Assembly (NCBI GenBank): GCA_036971615.1
Contig: JAYKKR010000031.1
Coordinates: forward strand, 186,001 to 250,000
Length of the DNA: 64,000 bases
Source: Amyloporia xantha
Lineage: Eukaryota; Basidiomycota; Agaricomycetes; Polyporales; Adustoporiaceae
Reading direction: 5' to 3'
The notes below the pieces were generated by a model, which had not been told where the DNA came from, ran no database searches, and worked only from the letters and a program-made list of their open reading frames with translations. Positions 1 through 11,872 of the stretch are shown piece after piece (the first letter of the stretch is position 1; the number at the start of each line of letters is the position of its first letter). Both the position numbers and the translations under genes were made by a program.

Positions 1-222
1 AGATCAGCAGTATGTATGAATGTTCATCCCTGGGCCAGCCATGTTCGAGACCAGTTACCTACTGTACACATCAAACAAGAGTCCATGCAGATAGACGATG
101 GTGTACACTGGTTCCGTGTATATACCAGTGATTGCGACCTATAGAACATGATGAGAATTTGAGAAAAGCTGTGAAACAGTCACTCACCGTTGTCTTCTGC
201 ACCTAGTCCTCCTCGCGATCAA

Positions 223-2739
223 CTAGATGCGCACGACTATCATCACCCTCGTCATCAGACATCCTACTTTCCTTGTGGCTACTGCCACTTCTGCGACCAC
301 CAGCTGATTGCTTCGCAAAGCACGGCTACCATCAAGGATCTTGTTGAGCTTGACCTCCGGTAACCTGACAGCAGATCTGATGTAGTCACGAGTCTTCTGG
401 CCCCACTGTTTCTCCTCGAAAGCGTTGGCCTTGTTGCTGGACTGACCGGAGTCGCCATTGATAGTCTTGTCAATCACATATTCACCCTCGTTATTGAGTG
501 ACATACAACCAAAGGCCCAGAGACGCAGCGCACGTTCAAACTGAATGAGACATCAGCGGACAATGGTGTGTACACTAAAACGATACTCACAGCTGCAGCT
601 GCCAATCCAATCGCACCGTATGGAGGAGGAACAATCGGAAGTTCCTCGCTCTCCTCATTATCTTCGTTATCTGAGTCACGGGCCGGTTGCGGATACAACT
701 CCTTGATTTTCAACGCTCCTCTGATGGCCGTGAAGTGACATGCAAGAGTGCGAAGAATAAAGACAGATTGGAACAATCCGAGCCACTCCTGGAATGCCAG
801 TTATATAAATAGCAACAAGAAAAAAAATGTTACGCACAGTGGGGTCATCGGACGATGTGTCCCTCCACAAGAAACGTTTGTCACGCAGGAGGTATTTTGC
901 GAACTCCATACGTTGGTCTACAGTGTACTTCCGAAATTTGAAAAGGCTCTCCAAGATGGAGAGGCTGGTAGAGCCGAACCCCGATCGCCACTCGCAAACC
1001 CGTTGGGACATCTGTGCAACATTAAACACATACATGCGGACTGAGCAGCCTCACTTACAATATGGACAACCGGGTCTTCGAGTAATAGGACGCGGTATTT
1101 GATGACCAGCACTCCCTTGGGAACTTTGACATAAGCCGCGTTCCACATGGTCTGGGTGACCGGAACGGTGCGCGATTCATCCCACACCCAAGGATTCTTC
1201 AGAGTGCCTGTGTATTCAAAGGCCGTCGGTATGAAAACGCCCTCCACCTTTTGTTGTTGTCGTAGCCGACCGGCAGATCAGAATTCTTGAATTTAAATGC
1301 AGCTCCTTGGCGGTGGCCTTCGGCGGTTTCTCATCCTCAACAAGAATAATGTCTTCTTCCTCCATCTTTGGAGCACGCTATGAGGTTGAAGACCACAAAA
1401 CAAACATCAGCGTTGAAGGAGAACATATTCTGGGTACGTACTGATGCAGCAGAGGCCTTGCGCTTTGGCTTCGGCGTTTCATCAAGCATGCTGATGTCTT
1501 GAACAGCGACCGAGCCCTGCAATGAGAGTATGTAACCATTCAAAAGTAATAAAACATGTCTCCTTACCTGTGTCGTCTTGCGTTTCATCTTGGGCACAGG
1601 CGTCATGTCAACGTCGATGATATCCTGGATGAAGCAGCGACATTAGTTAGGAGATCATTGAAAATCTTGCACTTACGTCGTGTGTCAGACGTTTTCCGGG
1701 ACCTTTAATGGGACTAGACATCGCGGCCACCCGCTCCGTGTCCTCGTTGTCACTTAAGAATTCACCCACTTTGACTGCAATGGAGTTTTCATTGCCGTCA
1801 TGTACTTCGTCAGCGTTTGCATCAGACTCGGTGTTTGCATCAGACGGAGGGTCATCGATGACCTGGACTGCTTTCCCTTTCCCTTTGCTTTTCGCCGGCT
1901 GGTTCTTGGGCTTGTTCTTGGGCTGTGAGATAGCTGTTGCTGACGTGGCGGTACGAGCACTGTTCGGACCCCTTGACTGCGACTCCCAGCCTGAAACAGC
2001 TAAGTTCCACTGTTTGATAAGACCTGACTGTGCAGCCACGTCCGAGTCGCTAGTGCAGAAAGTATGGTAGTAGAGTGTGGTTTCATTGAGGAGGAGCATG
2101 GACGTTATCGAGAAGATCAGTACAGGGGCTGAGAGAGAACAACACGATCACGCACCCAGCACCGCGTGGCGCATCTTTCCCACCATGCTTCTTCGCACTT
2201 TGGCTCTCCTCCGCCTTGTCTGTGGCCTCGACAGCGGCAGCTGAGGACTGCTGACGAGCCGCAATGATCGCCTGTCGCGCCTTAGGGATTAACTTCTTCT
2301 TCTTTGCTGGCGGCTCTTCCTCCTCCGGCTCGATCTCAGTGAGCTCTGATCCAAAGTCGGCCTTATCCTCTGTGGCATCGTCCTCGCTCTGGGAGACAGC
2401 CCGCTTGTGCTTGCGCTTTGCAGCATCATCTTCAAGAACATTGAGTGATGCATAAGTACGATATAGGGGTAGCGAACGCTGACCACTGGCAGATGCCTTC
2501 TTAGGCGCAGAGGGCTTCTTCACCCTCTGCGCCTCGGTCTTCTCGTCGGAAAGAGCCATCTTGTCCTCAAGGTTTGCAATTCGACGAGTCTTGGAACGCT
2601 TTTCTTCTTCTGCTTTCTCTTTTTCTTCTTCGGCTTCCTGCTTTGCTGCGCTGACTTGGGCTTTGGACCGTCGAGTGCCAGGAGCGTCGACTTTGCCTGG
2701 ATGTTTGTCAGCATTCGAGGCACGAGTCTTGTAGGCCAT
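223..2739 (-). CDS. charged basidiomycete protein of unknown function, divergent from Plavaka transposase
   Basis: Function not recognised. Read right to left, the first exon (2739 to about 2150) encodes a Lys/Glu/Ala-rich, probably nuclear segment with clusters such as EEEEPPAKKKKL. More charged exons follow (about 2040-1680 and 1610-1440). A globular C-terminal half contains FIPTAFEYTGTL, then a helical part with EWLGLFQSVFILRTLACHF and PPYGAIGLAAAA. Introns of 50-70 bases separate the exons. I recall similar multicopy Agaricomycete proteins, possibly near the DUF6532 group, but this is not certain. Around 1235-1300 the best reading changes frame twice, so the gene may be damaged or may have small introns I did not resolve. 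Its start lies about 340 bases from the transposase start, head to head, which suggests a shared promoter region or a second ORF of the transposon. Confidence 0.55.
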
Positions 2740-3077
2740 GGTCGGGATATGAGAAGGTGAGGCGTATAGCGACGGCGGTGCGTGAGGTGGTTGAAGTTGA
2801 AGAGGAAGTATGAAGCGAGGTCTGTTTCAAGTTCAATTTGTTGCCAGCGCGATTGGAGCTAGGCGTCTAAACAGTGAAACTTTGCTTTCAGATTCTTCAC
2901 CAATCGCGACGTTTGTCAAGTCCTGTTTGGACGATGTTTCAGAATTTAAATATATTTCGTGGAATTTATCTCAATTTTAACTGCCCCCAGTAGCCCGGGC
3001 CGCTTCAAGCCTCGGACAACGGAAGGACTTGGACTCCTGTAGTGCCTCTCTGTGTGTGCCTCTCTGTGTATACTCTG

Positions 3078-5225
3078 ATGGCTTCTGCTTCTCCTCCACC
3101 CGTGCGCAGAAAGCTTCGCTGGCCTTGCAGTGCTCCTGGCTGCAATCGTTGGCTCAAGAGCTCCAGCGGGCTCAAGAAGCACATCCGAACGCAGCATGCA
3201 CACCTTATTGCTCAGCTCGCACCTACCAGCCCGCGATCGATTCCTGTCCAGTCGCGTGGAGCACGCGTTCGCGCTCCCCAGCTTCACCTACCAGCTGCAG
3301 CAAGCAGCTCGAATGACCACCGTGGTGGCGTTCAAGTTGACCACTCGCATGTGCGGCAGACGGATTCCGAGTCCGAAAGCAGCGATGATATAGCTAAGAG
3401 CCCGGATGCAATCAGTGTTAACGAGGAGGTCAACGACGAGATGGATTTACAATCTGATGATGATAGAGGACCACAGCTCGATACCTGGCGGTCCCCATCA
3501 AGCGAAGACCATGCATACAGAAGTATGCCGGAGGATATGCGCGCGAGCACAGGCAAGTGTCCCAGAATTACGTCGGGTAAATGAGCTCACCTGCTATTGC
3601 GTGCAGATGCAGCTTCCTCAGACCTAGAAGGCTTTGACTTCGCCAACAACAACGATCCACAGGGAAATTTTGACGATTTCAATGAATACCTATTGCAAAA
3701 CGAAGAACAAGACCGTTCGACGCTAGACAGTGACGACGGTCACATCTCCAGTGACAACGACGATCTGCTATTCGGCGATGAACGCAGTACAGCTGCAGAA
3801 GATGATGATGAGGATAGTTCTGCGGATGAGGAGGAACTTCCTCCTCATGATCCTGATGATCATGAGCCGTACGATCCGGATCCTGTAGGCATAACACGGG
3901 AGTATCACCCGTACATCAATGGTATGTGAATCACCATCTCATCAGCATAGCTAGGCATTTACTCAAGGATTCTCCTGTCTTTCAGGCAAGCGTTGCGATG
4001 AACATGGCGAGTTCTTACCAGACGACGCACCTCCTCCTCCTCGACCTACTGTTTCGCAAAATGACTGGAGTCCTTACAATAGCAAGAATGGCTTTGAAAC
4101 CGCTGAATTCCTTTACGTGCGCGACCAAATGTCGGGCGGCAATATTGATATCCTGATGGACCTTTGGGCATCGACGCTTCTCAAGCACAATGATGGGCCG
4201 CCGTTCACCAGCACTGACCATTTATACTCAACGATCGACGCAACATTACTGGGAGATGTAAAGTGGGAGTCGTTTAGTCTGAGCTACAAGGGTGATATGC
4301 CCGACTCTAATGCGCCTCCGTGGATGTCGGCAAAATTTGACGTCTGGTACCGAGACCCACTCACTGTTGTGCGAAATATGGTCGGTAATACGGACTTCAA
4401 AGATGAAATCGATTTTGGTCCTCTGCGTGAGTTCGTTGATGGCGACCGAATACTCAAGAACTTCATGGGCGGCGACTGGGCCTGGAAGCAAGCGGTACGA
4501 TGCCATTTCCATTCAACCATGGAGAGAAGTATTTACAATACATTTACAGGATATCATTGCCGAAGATCCCAGCACACATGGGTCGGCGTTTGTTCCTATC
4601 ATATTAGGAAGTGACAAGACAACGGTCTCGGTCGCCACTGGTCAGACCGAATACTATCCGCTCTACATAGGTATTGGGAATACACACAATAATGTTCGTC
4701 GAGCACATCGCAACGCCATCGCTTTGCTTGGATTTCTGGCAATACCCAAAAGTAAGTATTATGTATGTGTTGCTGAACTTCTCTGACACGTGTCCTTGTA
4801 GCGGATAGGCGTTACAAAAATGATCCTAAATTCCGCAAGTTCCGCCGCCAGCTTTTCCACACGTCTTTATCAAGAATCTTGATGTCCCTAAAAAGGGGCA
4901 TGACAACGCCTGAAGTCATATACTGTGCGGATGGCTATTTTCGTCGAGTCCTATACGGACTGGGGCCTTACATAGCGGATTATCCCGAACAAGCCCTCCT
5001 TGCATGTATAGTGCAAGGATGGTGTGCTAGGTATGCTACAATCTCTGAGATTCTCGTGGTTTTGGTCTCTACTGACGGAAGCTGTATTTCAGATGCACCG
5101 CTAGGAATAACGACCTCGATGGCTCTGATGCAGGGCGCCGGTCTCGCACACATACGGATGTATTGGTTGAAGAATATGAACTGGGAGTTCTATGGGAGGA
5201 ATATGGCATCGTCGGTGATATCGTG
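3078..5225 (+). CDS. Plavaka transposase, 5' half (zinc finger plus start of catalytic region)
   Basis: Encodes the N-terminal half of a transposase that would cut and move its own element. A C2H2 finger lies at about residues 14-38 (CSAPGCNRWLKSSSGLKKH), followed by an acidic low-complexity linker and the conserved body, with DWSPYNSKNGFETAEFLY and PIILGSDKTTVSVATGQ; the Asp of GSDKT is a candidate catalytic residue. Exons join in phase with GT-AG introns at about 3580-3605, 3923-3985, 4497-4550, 4752-4800 and 5032-5091. I saw no stop or frameshift in this half. The start at 3078 puts the finger near the N terminus; the ATG at 3042 would add 12 residues. The last exon ends in GIVGDIV and joins in phase to PFTNDF at 12112. 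Confidence 0.8.
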
Positions 5226-5558
5226 GTAAGTGAGGGTTTTCACTCTGGTCCTTGTTTTGTTCTTCTTGTTTGTCTTCTGTTGATTCTCCACTGACATTAT
5301 GGAGTATCTGTACTCTTGCCGAGGGCGGCGAAGATCTCGGCCCTGCGGTTTTCTAATCATTGCTTGTCTCTCTGCACGTCTCATGCGAGCATCATGTTCG
5401 CAAGCCTGTCTCTCTTCCGTTCCTCTTGCACCTACCAGCGCCTCCACTATCCTCTTATTCGCCATTATCTATCATCTACGTGCAAAAGACGTCCACCTGA
5501 ATGAACACCATGCCCGACTTGCGCTGTTCAGTGTCTTGAACTGCGCCATTCTGCCTGG

Positions 5559-5945
5559 ATGATACCTGCGAAGAACTTCGACGACCTCGACTTCCCTCCA
5601 GACTACCCTGGTCGTGCGCTGACGGACAGCTGTTACATTAACCGCGACCTCATGCTATTTACACGCACATCGACGCACAAAGTCAAGGTCTTCACGTGTG
5701 ACGAGTGCCGCTGACTACTATCCGTGTATTTGTTTCGCCGTGACGAGATCGACGCATCGCACTACCCTGTGTTCAACCAGATGGAGCGGGTGCGTGTCTT
5801 CACTGCGTCCGCGGCCGGTGTGGCCGAGCTCGAGGAAGACAACATGCGCCTCGCCCTGCACCTCGCAAAGTCAAACATCGTAATACTAGAGGACGTCCCA
5901 CAAGACCAGTCGATGCTATCGCATAAACTACAGGTCGATGGATAG
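5559..5945 (+). pseudogene. MSF1: fragment of mitochondrial phenylalanyl-tRNA synthetase
   Basis: An internal piece of the single-chain mitochondrial enzyme that charges tRNA-Phe. Visible family motifs are FDDLDFPPDYPGRALTDS, then RRDEIDASHYPVFNQMERVR, which in intact enzymes form part of the class II catalytic domain. The two motifs are in different frames: the first frame stops at about 5712, so there is at least one frameshift. The usual RTHTSAH motif has decayed to FTRTSTHK. The match fades after about 5910 (residues like SNIVILEDV). The N terminus, the rest of the catalytic domain and the anticodon-binding C terminus are absent. It sits inside the transposase intron and cannot make a working enzyme. 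Confidence 0.75.
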
Positions 5946-6605
5946 GTGGGTACTATGTTTGAGTCTCGTAGCCAAGGAGTTGATACCATCGATGAGGACT
6001 ATGCATACTCAGACGAGGAGCCGAGGCTACCACATGCAACGAAGTTAGACATCGGGATCATCGGTTCGTCGTTCTCGATGTATAGCTATACGTTTCATAT
6101 TGACCGTTCACCTCAGATTGATATATCAGGGGTGGATCCGTTGACGACACAATCCTTCATGATTGAAAAGACCATCGAGCTCATGGTATGTCACGACGAT
6201 GGGGCGATAGACACTGTCATGTGTCTAGTACCGGACAATGAACCAACGGTAATAACCGCTTTGTATTTTGAGCGTGGGCCCAAGCTCACGGCACACAATA
6301 TAGATTCTAAACACACAAGGAGTGCAAACTGAACTGGATCCTTACTTCACCGACGACATTACAGAATTCATGTTGGCGCTCCGCCGCTTTGTCCGGAAAG
6401 CATCCAAACTGCCCGCTGGCCACCCTCTTATCCACGAACATACAAACGGGGGCTGTCATGTCCATCAGATTCGAACCTGGTGGTTCCGCCTCTTCAGCTT
6501 TGTACAACACGATCTCCAATGGATCCTATCACTGGCAGAGATAATGGCTTTTCACGAGGCCCTTCTCCCCCGCCTCAGCAGTCCTTCTAACTGCCGTCGT
6601 CGCAA
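5946..6605 (+). pseudogene. unidentified captured coding-like fragment
   Basis: Two overlapping open stretches follow the synthetase piece: 5946-6332 (contains KLDIGIIGSSFSMYSYTFHI) and 6322-6609 (contains ELDPYFTDDITEFMLALRRF). The composition looks like real protein, acidic at first and then mixed, but I recognise no family. They lie on the same strand as the other captured pieces and are probably exons of one donor gene or of two. No start, stop or splice structure can be defended. It could also be chance open frame. Confidence 0.3.
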
Positions 6606-6799
6606 ATGAACGATTCACATGTCTCTCTGGCTCCCTCACACCGTGATGCAACTCCCTCTTCGTCCAGTACTCATCTCGATAATGTGTTTTACACTTTAAA
6701 CGCTCCATCCAGCATGTATGTCCGCAGCCCAGTAACACGGGTTCCAATTTCTATTCTGCCCCCCAAGAGGCGAGCAACTCGGGCACGCTACACCAGCTT

Positions 6800-7600
6800 C
6801 TGTGAATGCTGGTTCTATTTCTTCGTCTATGTCGGGCCCAAGCAACCCCTCAGTGGAGAGACAAAATGCACTTTTGTCTCTACTCGGCGCTGCGGGTCCT
6901 CCACCTAATGCACAAGTACCTATTGGCGGACCGGTTCCGCCTCAGCAGATTCCTACACCTCCAGGATCTGCTCCCCGGAACACAGGATCCAGCAGCGAGC
7001 CGCAGGGCAAGCTGCTCCTGGAGCAATTGATGTCAGGGTGAGCGTCTTTTCCTTGGTCCGATACAAGCCCTGTAGATATTCAGGTGCGACGCGATCAGTG
7101 GCCACACGTTATCTACTGGGCATTATGCAATGTCTTAGTCTCATTGTTTCGACGTCGTGGCGTATCTGTGGAATCTGACCCAACTTCGTTTGTTCGTCGG
7201 CCATGATGAATAGTGCACCGAAGTACAGCTATCCAGAACCCCAATATCCTCCCCTCCCTCCCCCTTCTCTTGGATCGCAGCCAACCTATGGGCAATCTGG
7301 TCCTGAGACAGCATCGCACTCTGATCTCGATGAATCTTTGGCCGCTGAAACCTCTTATCCTTCTCATGATACTCCCAGAGAGACCCCCGATACGATGAAT
7401 CCTCCTGCGTCTCAGCAATGAGCTCCCTCGCCTGCACGCAAATCGCTCTTCGAATTTGTCTCGCCCTTCCACCGGTTGGCAAGCACGTCAGCTGGAGGGG
7501 CGAAGAGGAAGCCCCCTCCCGGTCAACAAAGCAGCGCTCCCGGCAACTCTGAAGAGCTCAGCCTGAGGCGAAGGAGGAGATGCGCGAGGAGACGAAGGAG
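6800..7600 (+). pseudogene. Pro/Gln/Ser-rich gene fragment of unknown identity
   Basis: Disordered protein fragment with short Leu motifs: RQNALLSLLGA (about 6862), then GKLLLEQLMSG ending near 7039. An intron (gtgagcg to tacag, about 7040-7230) leads into SYPEPQYPPLPPPSLG, an in-frame stop at about 7420, then SPARKSLFEFVSPFHRLAS. The architecture, with low complexity punctuated by LLSLL and LLEQL helices, reminds me of tails of mRNA-decapping factors, but I cannot name the gene. The in-frame stop and the missing ends mark it as a fragment. It abuts the clathrin block at about 7670. Confidence 0.4.
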
Positions 7601-7672
7601 CGTGGGAGGGTTGAGGGAGTAATGGTCGAGATGCGCGCATTTGCACAGGATCCACCTGCGAGGATGTATCCT

Positions 7673-7930
7673 CATGTCGTTTCCCTGGATCGTGGTGTAG
7701 AATACGCGATCAAGGTCAACGAGCCCGAGGTGTGGAGCAGGCTAGCAAAGGCGCAACTTGACGGTCTGCGAATCAAAGATGTCATTGGTATGTTCGCCTA
7801 CCTCATCTGATCACTCAGACCGGTGACATAACTTCTTTTCTAGATTCTTACATCAAGGCAGACGACCCTTCGAACTATTCTGAGGTTATCCGAGATCGCC
7901 GGTCGGGCAGGCAAGCACGACGACCTGGTC
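7673..7930 (+). repeat. direct repeat, copy 1 (clathrin exon-intron segment)
   Basis: About 258 bases nearly identical to 10843-11099. Both copies hold the same clathrin coding stretch (VVSLDRGVEYAIKVNEPEV onward) and the same 57-base intron between codons for DVI and DSYIK. Copy 1 has one extra C in the codons after SEV, which shifts its frame. Confidence 0.9.
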
Positions 7931-8740
7931 AGGTATCTTCAGATGGCTCGCAAGATCCTTCGTGAACCGAAGATTGATACTGAGCTGGCCTATGTGTATG
8001 CGAAGACCGACCGTTTGCATGACATGGAGGACTTCTTGGCCATGACTAACGTCACAGATATCCTTGAGGTCGGAGAGAAATGTTTCGAAGATGAGCTCTA
8101 CCAGGCCGCGAAGTTGCTCTTCACTAGCATTTCGAACTGGGCGCGACTTGCAACAACCCTCATCTATCTGGGCGAGAACCAAGCTGCTGTCGAGAGCGCA
8201 CGGAAAGCCGGGAACACACAGTGCGTATTTTGCGAGAATGAAATTGCAAGATGGTCTATGATTGATCGACGTATGCAGGGTATGGAAACAGGTACACGCA
8301 GCATGCTTGGAGAAGCGAGAGTTCCGTCTGGCACAGATTTGCAGTCCCAACATTGTCGTTCATGCGGTAGGCTAATCTTCAACACTTGACGTTCTGCAAG
8401 CTGATTCACCTCCGTCGATTCTAGGAGGAGCTTCCTGCCCTTGTTCAGTTATACGAACGTCGGGGTCACTTCGACGAGATCTTGTCACTTCTGGAGGCTG
8501 CTCTGAGCTTGGAGCGCGCGCATGTGAGATCTTGGCCACTACATAATTACATTGGGATTGTCTGCTTACATATAATTCATCGCAGATGGGTATCTTCACT
8601 GAGCTTGCCATCTTATACAGCAAATACAAGCTCGAGAAGCGTGAGCAATCAGAGTTCCATCAAGTCAAGACACAGCTGATACGAGATTTCTAGTCATGGA
8701 GCACTTGAAGCTATTTGTATCTGGTGTTAACATTCCCAAG
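7673..8740 (+). pseudogene. CHC1: clathrin heavy chain fragment, distal-leg block (out of order)
   Basis: Clathrin heavy chain forms the triskelion legs of coated vesicles. This block matches roughly residues 1090-1400 of the animal protein: DSYIKADDPSNYSEV, LQMARKILREPKIDTELAY, AAKLLFTSISNWARLATTL, LPALVQLYERRGHFDEIL, and ends at MEHLKLFVSGVNIPK. Introns are retained. An inserted base near 7890 breaks the frame. It lies upstream of the block that encodes residues 494-1190, so the gene order is scrambled. The residues it encodes beyond 1195 are exactly those absent from the second block. Confidence 0.85.
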
Positions 8741-8789
8741 GTATGCTCGAGACCTTGTACCACGATCTTTTGATGGTAACCGATGTCTG

Positions 8790-11099
8790 TAGTTTCGCGG
8801 AGACAGGCCAGACGGACAAGATCCTACTCTACGCGAAGAAGGTCGGTTATACGCCAGACTTCGTTGACCTTCTGCAGCACATTATGCAAACTAACCCCGA
8901 GAAGGGCACTGAGTTTGCTATGCAGCTGGCGAACGATGAGTCTGGTCCCTTAGTGGACGTTGAACGGGTATGTCGGGTCTGGATGAGGAGAGCGGAATTG
9001 AGCTGATGATCATATGCATATCAGGTGGTCGACATCTTCATGTCGCAGCACATGATTCAACAGGCGACGTCGTTCTTGTTGGACACTCTCAAGGACAACA
9101 AGCCAGAGCAGGGTCACCTGCAGACACATCTCTTAGCGATGAATCTTGTTCACGCCCTCAGGTTGCTGATGCGATCCTAGGCAATGAGATGTTCACTCAT
9201 TACGACAGACGACAGATTGCAAACCTTTGCGAGAAGGCCGGTCTGTCACAGAGGGTGTGTAACTACAAGAGGTCCTCAGTTTCCGCAGAAACTGACAGGT
9301 ATCTGCGTTCAGGCATTAGAGCATTACGAGGAGTTGGCGGATGTCAAGCGAGTCATCGTGCACGCGAGTGCATTCCCGACAGAAGTAAGCTTGCTTTTTC
9401 AAAGAAACTATGAGAGCTCTGATCGGGTTGCCGCAGTGGCCCGTAAACTACCTCAGTCGACTCACGACTGAGCAGTCCATGGCTTGCGTGGAGGAGATGC
9501 TTCGTGTCCACATATGACAGAATCTCCAGGTCGTCATCCAGATTGCGACTGAGTACTCCGACATTCTGGGACCTGTCAAGCTTATCGAGATGTTCGAGGC
9601 ATTCAAGAGCTTCGAAGGTCTCTATTACTACCTTGGCTCCGTCGTCAACCTCAGCACCCACCCTGAGGTACACTTCAAGTATATCCAGGCCGCTACTCGT
9701 ACCGGACAAATTCGTGAAGTCGAGCGTTTTTGCCGAGAGAGTAACTATCACAACCCGGAGAAGGTCAAGAACTTCCTCAAGGAAGCGAAGCTGGCCGACC
9801 AGCTACCTCCCATCATCATCTGCGATCGGTTCGACTTTGTCCATGACCTCGTGCTGTACCTGTATCAGAATGAGCTTACGAACTTTATCGAGGTGTACGT
9901 CCAGCGCGTTAACTCCGTCAGGACGCCTCAGGTTATTGGTGGGTTGCTAGACATTGACTGTGATGAGACCACAATCAAGTCGCTGTTGGCATCTGTTCCT
10001 GGTAACTTCCCGATCGATGAACGTGTTCACGAGGTCGAGATGAGGAACGGGTTCGAAGTTGGTTCTCCCTTGGCTTGAGGCCTGTGTTTAGCAAGGAAGT
10101 CAGGATCCCGCAGTCTACAATGCTCTGGCGAAGATCTACATCGACTCTAACAGCAACCCGGAGGCCTTCTTGAAGGAGAACAACGTAAGTAAATTGTGCA
10201 ATCTGTTTGAACTGCAATTAATGATGTTCTTCAGCTGTACGAGCCGTTGGTGGTTGGAAAATTCTGTGAGGCTCGAGATCCGTACTTGGCGCATATTGCG
10301 TATGCGAAGGGACTGTGTGACGACGAACTCATTGCCATCACGAATGAGAACTCGATGTTCAAGCAACAGGCACGATACCGCCAGCCAGAGCTTTGGGCAC
10401 AAGTGCTCACATCCGATAATATGCACCGACGACAGCTCATTGATCAGGTATTGTCCATGCGAGTGACGTACATGGAACATAAGCTCACTTCAATCTGCAG
10501 ATCATCGCGACGGCTCTTCCTGAGTCGACTGACCCCGACGACGTCTCAATTACTGTGAAAGCCTTCTTGCAAGCTGATCTGCCGATTGAATTGATCGAGC
10601 TCTTGGAGAAGCTGATCCTGGAGACCTCGCCGTTCTCTGACAATCGCAATCTGCAAAACCTGATAATGTTGACTGCTATCCGTGCAGACAAGGGAAAAGT
10701 CGTTGGCTACATCGATAAGCTAAAGAATTACGATGTTGCAGAGATTGCCAAGATCGCTACCGACCACGGTTTGTACGCAGAGGCGTTCTTGATCTACAAG
10801 AAGTACGAGCAACACGCGATGGCTATTAATGTTCTGGCTGAGCATGTCGTTTCCCTGGATCGTGGTGTAGAATACGCGATCAAGGTCAACGAGCCCGAGG
10901 TGCGGAGCAGGCTAGCAAAGGCGCAACTTGACGGTCTGTGAATCAAAGATGTCATTGGTATGTTCGCCTACCTCATCTGACCACTCAGACCGGTGACATA
11001 ACCTCTTTTCTAGATTCTTACATCAAGGCAGAAGATCCTTCGAACTATTCTGAGGTTATCGAGATCGCCGGTCGGGCAGGCAAGCACGACGACCTGGTC
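8790..11099 (+). pseudogene. CHC1: clathrin heavy chain fragment, ankle/knee block
   Basis: Matches roughly residues 494-1190 of clathrin heavy chain, starting at FAETGQTDKILLYAKKVGY and running through [56 protein letters not shown] and [19 protein letters not shown]. The N-terminal beta-propeller that binds adaptors (about 490 residues) is absent. Disabling changes are visible: one base is missing near 9152 (frame lost in the NLVHAPQVADA region), there is a frame break near 10030-10080, and a TGA at 10939-10941 replaces the CGA present in the repeat copy at 7673, a CpG-to-TpG change. Introns are retained. Confidence 0.85.
10843..11099 (+). repeat. direct repeat, copy 2 (clathrin exon-intron segment)
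   Basis: Partner of 7673-7930, offset 3170 bases in the same orientation. The similarity starts abruptly at catgtcgtttccctgg and ends abruptly after gacgacctggtc in both copies. Copy 2 has the TGA at 10939-10941. Confidence 0.9.
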
Positions 11100-11152
11100 C
11101 GCCTTATACTTTTCGTGTAATGATATCGTACTGACACTCTACTTCATTACAG

Positions 11153-11872
11153 CTACTACAAGGCCCTCACCTTCTACCTCCAAGAACAACCTACACTGCT
11201 CACAGATCTGCTCAGTGTCTTGATCCCGCGAATCGACCACGGTCGTGTGGTGAGGATGTTCCGACAAATCGATCACATCCCGCTCATCCGCTCTTACCTC
11301 ATCGCTGTGCAACACGTGAGTGTACTGAACGTGGTTCATCTTGTTACAGGGCTGACGACAACGTTTAGCTCAACATCGAAGCCGTCAATGATGCTTATAA
11401 TGATCTCCTCATCGAAGAGGAGGATTATAAAACGCTACGTGACTCGATTGACAGTTTCGACAACTTCAACAACGTCGAGTTGGCGAGATGGTTAGAAAAG
11501 CACGAGTTGTTGGAATTCCGACGAATCGCGGCCCATCTTTACAAGGTATCTACCCATAGTCAACTATCGCATCCGTGTACTGACCACCCTTGCGGCAGAT
11601 AAATTCGCGTTGGGAGGAGTCAATAGCAATGTCGAAGCGGGACAAGCTATACAAGGATGCTATCATCACAGCAGCAACATCGGCCGCAACAGAGGTTGCG
11701 GAGGAGCGCCTTTCATATTTCGTCGACATTGGAAACAAGGGATACTTTGCGGCTATGCTCTACACGTGCTTCGACCTACTCCGATCGGATGTCGTGGAGC
11801 AGCTTTCATGGCAGCACGGTTTGAACAACTTTTACATGCCATATAAGATCCAGATCTCGCGAACGATAGTAG
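11153..11872 (+). pseudogene. CHC1: clathrin heavy chain fragment, C-terminal block
   Basis: Begins YYKALTFYLQEQPTLL and continues through [50 protein letters not shown] and the hub-proximal QISRTIVEK. This is about residues 1460-1625 of clathrin heavy chain, the trimerisation end of the leg. It follows the 494-1190 block after a gap of only about 54 bases, so residues 1195-1460 are missing here; part of them lie in the block at 7673-8740. The final QLWTG-like tail of the gene is absent. The frame is largely open. Confidence 0.8.
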
